A program made the translations under genes and the position numbers. Source: Parachlorella kessleri (Eukaryota; Chlorophyta; Trebouxiophyceae; Chlorellales; Chlorellaceae). Taken from it: 16,814 bases of DNA. Under the pieces are notes generated by a model. It saw only the letters and a program-made list of their open reading frames with translations. It ran no database searches and was not told the DNA's origin. The stretch spans positions 1 through 16,814 of the forward strand of contig BBXU01000752.1 of the NCBI GenBank assembly GCA_001598975.1. Direction: 5' to 3'. The number at the start of each line of letters is the position of its first letter. Position 1 is the first letter of the stretch. This document shows, in pieces, positions 9,301 to 16,732 of this stretch.

Positions 9301-11940
9301 ACCGCCGCTTCCCATGCAGCATCGCCGCTGGCACCTGCGCCTTTCTTAGCCGCCCTCTGGGCAGTCTTGAGTCGCACCTCCAGCCTGGCTGTCTCCAGCT
9401 GCTGTGCCTCCACCTGCGACAGCCCATCCGCGAGTCATAACGCAGGGACAGGGAGATGCCAACAATTGCAGTCCAGTCATAGTTAGTTGGGCCATGTCTG
9501 ATAGCAGCTCTGCTTCCCCGTTCAGAACCCCACTGGCGTTCAGTCACTCGCCTTCTACACTTGGCCTGAGTATTTGTATGACATGCAGCTGCCAGTCACC
9601 TGACTGGTGCCGACCATCAGCAGCAAGCTAGTTTGAGCGCTGCCAGTGTCCCCATACTGCCGCAGGGTGCTAGGCATTGCTTGCACCCCCTAGGAGCATC
9701 AGGTAGCCTTCCACAAAAGTCTTTGGCACCTGCCTGCTTTGTCAGCTTCCTAAGCACGGCTTCAGCTGCCGTCCTCTCCTCAGCAGTGGTGGCCTTCTCT
9801 GCTTTGAGCCTGGCAGCCTCGCCTTTTGCTTCAGCCTCGGCATCATCGGCTTCCTTCAGCTCACTGGCCAACTTGCCAACCTGCATGGCACACTCTCAGA
9901 TCTATTGACCAGGCCTCTGGCGGGGACAGGTGATGTCCTTCCATTACATGAAGCATTACATGAAGTGCCTTGCAAAGGTGCAGTTTGTGTGCTGCAGCAA
10001 CCTCACATGCACACGCCACTGTGATGTGCACTCCCATGCCCAGCTGCCGGGAAGCTTGGTCACATGTAACCACCAAGAACTGCAACATACTGCAGCGCCT
10101 GACCTGGCTCTGCAGACCCTGGGTCTGAGTCTTCAGCAGGCCGACCTGGTGCCCCAGCACCAACGCTTGCTGCTCTGCATGCTGCCGCTGCGCTGCCTCA
10201 TACTTGTGCCACTTGGCCACCTCAGGTGCAAGCTGCCGGCGGCGCAGCTCTAGCCTGCACCAGCTTGCTTTCAGGGTAGGCTCTCATGCTCACTTTGTAA
10301 CAGCACAGCGGTGTCTGAAGTCCCAGTGAAAAGATTGAATGCAAGACAACTCCTACTAAGACAATCCGAGGGTATCAGCATCTTATTCCTATACATGCCA
10401 ACCCCACCATTCCACACCAACGATATCAGCACAAGCTTACACTCTGCCACACCTGGAAACCTCGTCTTCTGCTGTGTCCTGCTCAGCACACGTCTCCCTG
10501 ACTTGCGCCCGCAGTGCCTCAACCTGTTCTTGGTATGCAGCCGTGCCAATGAGTAGCTCTAGAAAGCCAGCAAGCTTGACAGGGTCCTGCACGTTGACGG
10601 CCTGCCGGTGCTGCGTGACAACCATCCTACAGTCAAGAGCAGGGTAAGCCTCGTCACCAAAGATAACACCTGTTGTCTTCTCACTAGGCCGCCATTCACC
10701 ATCTGTCTGCACCGCATCTGCCAGCACTAAGGTGTCATGATCACAGAAACAAGACCCAGGACGTGTCCCACCTAGCCAGACCTAGCACCTCTGTGCCTAG
10801 CATGACATCGCAGAGTGGGTGTTGTCAGATGGATGGATTCCCTTCCCACACAGATGGCATGTCCCATGTCACATGGAGGTCGACAGGTGAGTACATGCAT
10901 GTACTCACCTGTCTATGGCCTGGGTCTGGATGCCAAACTCTGCTAGCTGTTGCCTTAGCACCTCAGGGCTGACTGGAGTCCAACGGTCACCCACCCCTGT
11001 AGTTGTGCCCGCTTCTGCTGCAGCTGTGGCATTGCAGCGCTGGTCGGCCAAAGTTTCCGGCACCTTGTCGCTTCTGCAAATAAGAAAGTCACTGCGGCCA
11101 GACCTGGTGACTCTGCGCCTCACTCCCAGATATCCGCCCTGTACTGGTGCTGGCCTCTGGGAGGCAAGCTGCTGCTGCTGCTGCTGCTCATCAGCAGGCT
11201 TTGCCATTTCTTGCTGATCGCTCACAGTGCCACATATGCTAAAGTGAACAGTCACCTGCAGCAGGAGGGAGACTATTAGGGAATGTTTTTATCGTCGGGC
11301 TGAGAGGCAGTGCCAACTCTCATACTACGCCAACTGGCTCCAAATGGTGCATGCGCCATGCTTTTGCCTTCACCTGTGCTGCGACCTGGTGGTGCCCCCG
11401 ACCGGCAAGGTCATTGTTGACCAGTGACCCCAGGTTTTTGGCGCGCAGCATCTTTGAGTTGCCGCCCAGGGCAAAGGCAAGAGCCTCGCCCTGCAAGGAG
11501 CATGCATGGGACGCCGCATTACGTTTTCCTTGCATACATCGGAGACCCGGATCCATGTGGGGCAAACCGGGAGCACTGGCTATCTTCCACAATACTTTGT
11601 CTCAACGCTGCCGCCTCACCACAACGCTCTTGCCAGAACCGTTTGGGCCAACGATGCAGGTGAAGTGTCCAAACGGCGCGCCCACTCGCACGCTGCCATG
11701 GTAACTTTTGAACCCTGCAACATACACTGCCAATACTTGCTGCTGAACCACGTGGAGATGTGGAGCTTCCCTTGGCCTCGCACTTGGCAGGCTGGCAGAA
11801 GGAGCAGCAGCAAGTGCATGGGCAGGTGGGAATGAGCCGTCCTATAGCAAACTTTTCCAAGTGAGCCACTCGCCTTCAATATCGACGCCCAGCAGTGCCA
11901 GCTTCCTGGCCTGCTGTGAACCCAGGCAGTCGTGCTGCAT
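1778..11940 (-). CDS. SMC-family chromosome ATPase, divergent SMC1/SMC4-like, 26 exons
   Basis: Exons in coding order: 11940-11874, 11714-11620, 11490-11374, 11255-10909, 10626-10453, 10254-10104, 9880-9734, 9413-9244, 9026-8915, 8779-8483, 8273-7995, 7699-7581, 7368-7261, 7109-7016, 6804-6685, 6449-6246, 6005-5760, 5437-5190, 5001-4062, 3875-3766, 3504-3438, 3326-3208, 2902-2815, 2646-2590, 2273-2196, 1873-1778. They total 4650 nt, an open frame of 1549 residues plus TGA. Every junction keeps phase. The parts are an N-head with Walker A (GPNGSGKS, residues 45-52), a coiled arm, a hinge (about 620-775), a second arm with a disordered insert, and a C-head with LSGGQ and DEVD. SMC proteins dimerise at the hinge and use ATP to loop or tether DNA in cohesin, condensin or SMC5/6 complexes. 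An in-frame ATG at 12009 would add 23 residues. Usual SMC length is 1150-1300; the excess is the insert. Which complex it joins is unknown. It is not clearly SMC1, 2, 3, 4, 5 or 6. Confidence 0.9.
3206..3208 (-). promoter_or_regulatory. Non-canonical GC donor of SMC intron 22
   Basis: CACGTGAG is followed by GCGAGT, and the acceptor CCCTGCAG ends at 2903. The join gives a gap-free GVTFHVRPDSSRW before LSGG. The overlapping GTGAGG donor three to five bases upstream would break phase with every acceptor seen. Confidence 0.65.
3438..6449 (-). other. SMC C-terminal coiled-coil arm (exons 16-21)
   Basis: Exons 16, 17 and 18, the first 50 or so residues of exon 19, the last 20-25 of exon 19, and exons 20 and 21 form about 400 residues of Gln/Glu/Ala/Leu-rich coiled coil. 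Examples are LQQETAHLAPRLQQCQQQF, LEEQLAVMEREYASAAEKL and LEQKLQSQAQSAAAMEAQL. Without the insert its length equals that of the N-terminal arm, as an antiparallel SMC arm requires. Exon 21 (ERYSRFHSALLV) leads into exon 22 (VNTKLSTVYQQLT), the conserved FxxxFxxIxxKLxxxYxxLT element just before the head. Confidence 0.82.
4137..4844 (-). other. Disordered insertion of about 235 residues in the SMC C-terminal arm
   Basis: It lies inside exon 19 (5001-4062, the longest exon, 313 codons), residues about 1085-1320. It is rich in Gly, Ser, Asp, Glu, Arg and Gln, has no heptads and almost no hydrophobic clusters. Acidic Ser patches (SEGEGGSS, EPDSEHSGGS, PGDSDSEFEA) alternate with basic patches (KKPKR, ARRPR, RPRRAAQKG, TRGRRLTR). 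KKPKR resembles a classical nuclear localisation signal. Ser-Asp-Glu contexts resemble casein kinase 2 sites. SMC arms can have small breaks, but an insertion of this size is unusual. The frame is uninterrupted and no splice pair removes it neatly, so it is probably translated. Confidence 0.75.
6685..8273 (-). other. SMC hinge domain (exons 11-15)
   Basis: Exon 11 ends KFHGRICNVARLAQ followed by TAVNAVLVESCNL. Exon 12 continues STCFVVSTRAVAQRVVEHFR and VGMATCKILDEL. Exon 13 has LLPLQQLVDADTLQ, exon 14 NWYLAPDRQAAVSAM and RRRNIVTAQ, and exon 15 GELFKADGELVGAR. This is the order of the SMC hinge fold: GxxGRxxDL, AVxxAL, xxVVxxxxxAQxxVxxLR, GxATFxxL, PLxxLV, VVxDxxxAxxxA, RRxVTLxG, Gx(s)GxxxGG. 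The hinge mediates dimerisation with a partner SMC. The closing double glycine (GG) of most hinges is replaced by GAR, and the ID-KY motif of the first half is not conserved. Confidence 0.85.
9731..9734 (-). promoter_or_regulatory. Possible GC donor of SMC intron 7
   Basis: AAAGCAG followed by GCAGGT keeps phase 0 with the exon starting at 9413. The neighbouring GT donor (GCAG|GTGCCA) leaves phase 1 and fits no acceptor in the next exon. There is no strict family motif in this coiled coil to confirm the junction. Confidence 0.45.
9942..9965. repeat. 12-bp tandem duplication in SMC intron 6
   Basis: CATTACATGAAG occurs twice without spacer inside the intron between exons 6 and 7. No function is suggested. 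Confidence 0.85.
10882..10913. repeat. Perfect 32-bp palindrome over the exon 4 splice donor
   Basis: Half-site GACAGGTGAGTACATG is followed at once by its exact reverse complement, with no spacer. On the - strand the exon 4 end and donor (GACAG|GTGAGTAC) form one arm of it. The same donor-like sequence therefore also reads on the + strand. In pre-mRNA the palindrome could fold and occlude the donor. Confidence 0.95.
11168..11188 (-). repeat. CAG trinucleotide run encoding Gln6 in the SMC head
   Basis: Six consecutive CAG codons lie in exon 4 on the - strand (GCT/CTG run on +). They fall in the loop between VTVHF and RRRVTRSG, a surface position in SMC heads where length changes are tolerated. 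The run is likely to vary in length between strains. Confidence 0.85.
11871..11874 (-). promoter_or_regulatory. Non-canonical GC donor of SMC intron 1
   Basis: The exon end GATATTGAAG is followed by GCGAGT, with acceptor TGTTGCAG ending at 11715. Only this junction yields LLGVDIEGFKSYHG in the phase the family requires. AG|GCGAGT is a good match to the known GC-AG donor consensus (AG|GCAAGT). Confidence 0.7.
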
Positions 11941-12826
11941 GGAATTTCGAGTTAAGAACTCACAAGAATGAATGAGAATGGAAAGGGTTGCCCGGGGTGC
12001 CTGGGCCATGCATGGTCTGCCTGCTTTGCTCACTTCAAATGACTTGAAGCTTGCCTTTACCTACTTGCAAAAGCCTGGCTGACGCAAAACTCAGCCTGCA
12101 TGCGCAGGCCTCCCCTATGGCAATCCCCGCCAAGACAAACATGCTGATACAGACCTGGAGCGGCAATGTGCACGACCACAGCCAGCACGCAAGGTGTACA
12201 CCCGAAGGTAGTGGAACAACAGGACGGGCACTCCTACTTCACAACAGCACCCTGCTATACCATGGCACTCAAATGGGTACGACACTCACACTGTGGGAAC
12301 TGACTGCGGCAGGGAATAGCCACACCGCATGTGGCAGGCAAAATGGGGCAGTCAGCTTGAAAGAAGACGAAGGAAGATAACAAAACCAGGGGAAGAGCAA
12401 GCTCGGTTTAAGGAATTGCCTGCGTTGATGTAGTGACAGAGCACATACTAGGGAAAGTAGCCAACGTCACCTGCGCTAGAGTACACGATTGCCTGTTCAG
12501 CAGCCTAACTGCACAAAGTTCAACAAACAAGGGTACACAGAGAATAGCACCATACCAGGGCGAACAGCGTTGGGACGTTGATACGGTCTTGTCAGGCACT
12601 CAGACAGTAGCATCACACCTCAGTAGCATCACACCTCATCCCACTGGGTCTTGTAGTTTGGCGGCTAGAGCCGCTTGTCTTGTCACTCCCTAGCACCACC
12701 CTGCTACCGGAAAAGAGACCGGCCTGCTGACCACAGCACCACTAGCCGGGCTGACATTCTCAATCGATGCTCATGAAAGTCTGAGCTGACTGGGAAGACT
12801 GCCAGCCAGCACTTTGCCAGCCGCCG
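11941..12826 (-). other. Region between the beta-helix-like gene and SMC
   Basis: This contains the 3' flank of the upstream gene and the promoter and 5' end of the SMC gene. The SMC frame stays open from 11941 up to a TAG just before 12060, with an in-frame ATG at 12009. That ATG is preceded by an overlapping out-of-frame ATG (ATGCATGG). No TGTAA lies on the - strand here, no TATA box is convincing, and no other gene is supported on either strand. Confidence 0.5.
12605..12636. repeat. Exact 16-bp tandem duplication
   Basis: CAGTAGCATCACACCT is present twice, adjacent, in the intergenic region between the two - strand genes. It is probably a simple slippage or duplication event. Confidence 0.9.
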
Positions 12827-15800
12827 TTACGCTTGGCCCAGAGTATTGATAGCTATCCGAAGGGTTGCTGCAGTGCCAGCCTTCACTGTCCCGCCGCTCT
12901 GGTTAATTATCCATACCAGCACTTCGTCCGGCACACTGCCTGATTGGTCATTATACTGCAGCAGCACGAGAAGCCCCACCTTGACACGGGGAGGTTTGAT
13001 GCACATGGGGGATCCTATGCTACCACCATAATCATAACCCCTCTAAGGTGCCCACACTAAGGTTGTTGTGCCAGACTGCACTAAGAGGGTGGCACAGACA
13101 GGGCAGGGCTTCCACCTTGCAGGCTGTTTCCACAGTTGCAGAGCAGCCGCTAGGCGTCCTGCTTCCTGTCCCCTTATGCCCGACTCGAGCCATGTCACAA
13201 CTCACCTGAAGGCAGTCAACCTGCTGTAAGCCGTTGCTGGCCAGAGCGGACGCGCACTTGATTTGGTACAGGAACCCGTTGGCAGCCTGGTGGTAAAAAT
13301 AAAAGGCCCTTGGCTCGCCATTGTACCAATCTGCAGGGAAGAACAGCAATATGTGATATGACGAAGCGCATCCACCTTGAATCACACATTAAGTTCTCAA
13401 ACCACAGCAGGGCAAGTTGATGCAAAGGCTTCTGTTGCGCTTGAGAATCAGTAGCTGCACCGCAGGCATAACTACCATAATGGAAGAGATCACTCAAAAG
13501 GGCCGCCCACCTGTGTCTGGCACCGCCTGCAGCGTATTATATGTGCCATGGATCGACTTGCCACCGTTGAAAGCCGCCTTGCTGTTTGGCGCGTTGACCA
13601 TCCTGACAGCTGTTGAGGGAAGGCCGGGAGTGAGCGCTCCAGACAGCTCCACCTGGAAATGGAAAGGGAAGACCAACAGTGCATCACACCACATGGCGCG
13701 TGCACCGAGCAAGAGCTAAAACCACGGTTGGAAGGGTCGGGCTGGCGCTCTGAGGGGCATCTCGCAGTGGCGGGGCCCCCGCGCTTTTTCATAGCACCCG
13801 TGGAAATTGACAAGGCACATAGCGACTCACAGCGACTCGCATGCCTTGGACCATCGAATCATGCACTACAGCGACCATGTGGGTCCCTAGCATGGCCAGC
13901 ACGAGGGGCCTTTTTCATATCCGCATCATGGAGATACCCCTACTGCACTCAAATACATGCTCGTGGGACCTGTTACGGTACAACAACACCAGGGGGGCAG
14001 GGCCTGGCTAGCCATGCTGCCCAGAAGCCATGCTAGCCAGGCCCTGCCAAGGAGAACCCACCCCATCCCTGCCCGCAGGGTTATGCAAACCCTGACCCAA
14101 GGATTGCGCACCAGGTTAAGCTCTCCCCACAGCCCAAACTGCCGCTCCATAAGGGCGGCATTATGCTTGATGGCAATCTGCAGCAGCGCTGGTTTTGTTT
14201 GTTTCGCAGCTCCCTGAGTAAAAGAACTACCCATACAATGGCTTCTGATCATGCTGAGCCTGAAATGCCTCGTAAGAGCCAGTCGCCTATCAGCAGCAGC
14301 TTGCCATGTTATAACCCTGATATTTAGGTTGTTGCACGGTGAGGATGACAGGGCACTGCCTGCCGTCACACCGCACCTGCATCTGGTCTAGCTTGCCTGG
14401 GCCGAACACTTTGCTACCAGCATTGGGGAGGGCACCTAGACCACCGATCCTGCAGGAACCACACAATAGGGTCCAGCCATTAAGTTCTGTGTCAATGGCC
14501 AAAAGCAGGTTTTGCCAGGGCCTTACGAGTCAGGTTAGGTGGAGCCAGGCCAGCCAGAAGATGAGCATCGTGGCAAAGGTGGAGTGGAGCTGAGCTCGTC
14601 ACCGAGCTTGCCGGCCAGGTATGGTGATAAGGCCAGCTGACGAGTCAACCAAGGTGCTGTGTACCCCCCCCACCCCCCCCCCCCTTTCCCACACACACAC
14701 ACCACACACACACCAGCGCCCGTGCCCGTGCCCCGCACCCCCCGCGTGACGCCGGCTGCTGCTTGCGCCCCTGCTTTGGGTCTGCTATAACACTTTGGAT
14801 ATCGAAAGTCGGGCTTACTTGATGATCTCTCGGGCAGCACTGGGTTGCGCGGCAAAAACTTGGTACTGGGGGTTGTTGGGGGGGTTGACGGTGAGGACAT
14901 CAAACTGCACACCAACGTCAGCACTGTTGGCAGCGGCGGTGATCACGGCTAACCACCCCGGCCTTCAGAGTATCTGGCTGCGACTATGCCAGCTGCAAAC
15001 CTTGCAACACAAACCAAAGGCCATGGTCTGAGGGACGGTCCCATGCACGGCCCCACAACACGAACCCCCACCCCCAAAGCGTGCCTGCAGGATGACCTAA
15101 GTGCCTTGAGGCTTGCAGCGTGCAGTCTGTTCTGTGAAACAAATATGCCAGCTGGCCCCAGCTTCACCCCAAGGCCGCTCTGTGGTTCAGCTTGATGTGT
15201 GTGCTGCGGGGGCTAGCTAGCAACCCGCCACAAGTCAACAGGACCACCAGGGAGCCCGCTGGCCTAAAAGAAAAGGGGGCAGGCACTCACGTTGTTGCTG
15301 TCCCAGGCTGGGGATGGATTAGCCAATGAGTGGAACAGTATGGCATATGACTCCCCCGAGCCCGCGCCGCCCTGGATGGTGTTCCCCACCACCTGGTTGC
15401 CTTGGAAGATGCAGTTTGCCGACGCGCACGCCGCATTCTCAGCACGTGTTGCTATGCCTGCAGGCCATGGGGCAGTAATGTAGGAGCTAGTCAGGCTCTG
15501 GTGGAGGCGAGGCCCAGCAGAAGACCTCATCAACCATGCTTCCCTAGCTCATGGGAGCAGTACAGCACTTCCATAGCCCGTCACATGTCCAACCACCATG
15601 GAAGACTACTGCGGTTGGTGAAGTTTGAGCCGATACAGAAGCCCATACATACTTGGCGTCACTCCATAGGATGCCCCAGCACAGCCAGAAAAAGTCTTGA
15701 TATATCCAACTGCTAGCGCAGCTGTTTCCCTGGTGGTCATATTGAGCTTGAAGTACATCTCTAAACCTTCTACTGCGCCAGGGTTCATGCACTCCTCACC

Positions 15801-16732
15801 TACGCGGCTGTTGATGATCTGGTCAAACCAGACGGTGTTGTCCAGGCAGTGCACACCAGGCCCAGGCGACTCGATTCTAACCGCATCCCCACAGTTGGTG
15901 AGAGTCTGTATGCACGGCAGTACCACTGAGCAGCTCACTGGGTGGCCGGGCCAGCAGCGTCATTTGAGAAGACTGATTGGCCACGGCTTGCACAGGATGC
16001 AGCTGCCACCGGCCATAACATGCTGCTGGTGCGAAATGTTGGAGGAGCTCCCCAGTGGACATGGACAAATGCTCGGTGAAAAGTGCTGAGACCCACGCGT
16101 GACGCATGGGCCTCTGCTGCTGTGCCAGCCCAATGGCTGTCAGTGACAAGGCTTGGAGGCAGATCGGGCTTACCTTGAGCTGAAAGGCTCCCAAGGACAC
16201 TCCCAGGAGCCGAACGCAGAAATCAGAGAAGCCAGCCAGGTGTGGCAGCACGCTCTTGGGCCCGCTATCTGCAATGACACAGCAAGAAAATCCTTGTATC
16301 ATCATCAAGGACCATACCATACCATACCATACCATGCTCGGTGTCTTTGTGACACATAGAATTGTGCACAGCACTGGGTTGTGCTGAGCTGCGTAGCTGC
16401 AAAAGGCCACCACAGCCAGAAAGAAGTGTCGGAACTGAAGCGCCAAGGTGGAGACCCAGGGCACTGACCACTCCTCACTAGGAAGCGGGACCAGCTTAAG
16501 CTGCATGGTGGAGGCCCATACCACCAAACCACTCACTTCCTGTTGTAAAGGTGATGCCTCTTGACTGGCCGCCAACAGATACGAACTTAGCCGTGTCCTC
16601 AGCCATTATGAGGCCGCCAGGAGCAAACTGCAGCTGTGTGGCAGGGCCGATGCCATATGTCCCCTTCAGGTACAGGTAGGCATTGCCTGCAGGTGGGATT
16701 GAGGCCAGCGGAGGGTCAAGCCATAGGGAGAA
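12827..16732 (-). CDS. Probable secreted protein with a beta-helix-like part, unrecognised family (5' incomplete)
   Basis: Visible exons in coding order: 16732-16537, 16268-16174, 15905-15653, 15457-15291, 14904-14819, 14449-14377 (or to 14338), 14213-14112, 13652-13511, 13330-13206, 13042-12827 (TAA at 12827-12829). Together they give about 485-498 codons. The first visible exon reads LWLDPPLASIPPAGNAYLYL, then TQLQFAPGGLIMAEDTAKF and VSVGGQSRGITFTTG, a rhythm typical of right-handed beta-helices. Later parts have paired cysteines (NCGDAVRIESPGPGVHCL, FSGCAGASYGV, ENAACASANCIF), an N-glycosylation-type NMT, and GNQVVGNTIQGGAGSGES. The end reads VKVGLLVLLQYND and VWIINQSGGTVKAGTAATL. Disulfides and a beta-helix suggest a cell-wall or extracellular role; that is inference. 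The start and any signal peptide lie beyond the window. The junctions between 15290 and 14820 and between 14377 and 14213 are uncertain. Confidence 0.65.
13653..14111 (-). other. Long intron with a strong hairpin in the beta-helix-like gene
   Basis: At 459 nt this is the longest intron placed in this gene. It starts at donor GTGCGC after ELNL and ends in CCATTTCCAG before VELSGALTPG. It contains the inverted repeat listed separately and two loosely similar GGGGCC...TTTTTCAT stretches. No coding segment is supported inside. Confidence 0.55.
13996..14048. repeat. 17-bp perfect inverted repeat, hairpin in an intron
   Basis: GGCAGGGCCTGGCTAGC at 13996-14012 is matched by its exact reverse complement at 14032-14048, with a 19-nt spacer. 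The spacer can add three more pairs around a bulged C, giving a stem of about 20 bp. Such a stem could be the remnant of a small inverted-repeat element. It has no U-tract and is not a terminator. Confidence 0.9.
14664..14713. repeat. C8-A-C12 tract followed by a CA microsatellite
   Basis: The + strand carries eight C, one A and twelve C at 14664-14684, then TTTCCC and a CA repeat with one interruption. On the transcribed gene's sense strand this is G12-T-G8, able to form a G-quadruplex. It lies in the intron between exons ending at 14819 and starting at 14449. Confidence 0.9.
16311..16335. repeat. (ACCAT)5 pentanucleotide microsatellite
   Basis: Five perfect ACCAT units lie in the intron between the exons ending at 16537 and starting at 16268. 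It is a likely length polymorphism with no coding effect. Confidence 0.95.

Larger units (their letters stand above)
8483..10626 (-). other. SMC N-terminal coiled-coil arm (exons 5-10)
   Basis: Exons 5 (latter half) to 10 encode about 330 residues rich in Ala, Gln, Glu, Leu, Lys and Arg with heptad-like spacing. Examples are QHAEQQALVLGHQVGLLK, KLASELKEADDAEAEAKG and ALQQQLAALNAAISAYKL. This is the ascending arm between head and hinge. It has few prolines and a short Glu run (GEEEEEK) in exon 8. The junction from exon 7 to exon 8 is the least certain of the gene: phase is kept only with a GC donor (CAG|GCAGGT at 9733). Confidence 0.8.
10453..11940 (-). other. SMC N-terminal head: Walker A, Q-loop region (exons 1-5)
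   Basis: Exon 1 ends LALLGVDIE and joins exon 2, GFKSYHGSVRVGAPFGHF, followed by TCIVGPNGSGKSVV. This matches the SMC start pattern (IENFKSYxG, GPFxxFTxIIGPNGSGKSN). Exon 3 continues GEALAFALGGNSKMLRAKN, aligned without gaps to DAIxFVLGxxxxxLRxKx. Exon 4 opens VTVHFSI, the usual beta strand, then has a Q6 run and RRRVTRSGRSDFLI. A loop of about 40 residues longer than usual follows, then LRQQLAEFGIQTQAIDR. Exon 5 gives MVVTQHRQAVNV with the Q-loop Gln (normally FLxxQGxVxxI) and FLELLIGTAAYQEQV, which resembles SMC4 (YLEDIIGTxxY). Two family hallmarks are altered: Val replaces Asn after GKS, and Gly-Glu replaces Asp-Ala. Confidence 0.88.

Noticed and set aside
12433..12693. Possible small + strand gene in the intergenic region
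   Set aside because: It has no splice context, motif or coding character, and it overlaps the 16-bp tandem duplication.
15606..15652. Exon c of the beta-helix-like gene reading on to the TAG near 15606
   Set aside because: The donor CCAA|GTATGT at 15652 joins in phase to the exon at 15457. An earlier donor (GTAG|GTGAGG near 15800) is also in phase and remains a less likely alternative.
16311..16335. ACCAT repeat as telomere or CRISPR-like array
   Set aside because: Five perfect 5-nt units form an ordinary intronic microsatellite. There are no spacers, and the sequence is not the algal telomere repeat (TTTTAGGG).
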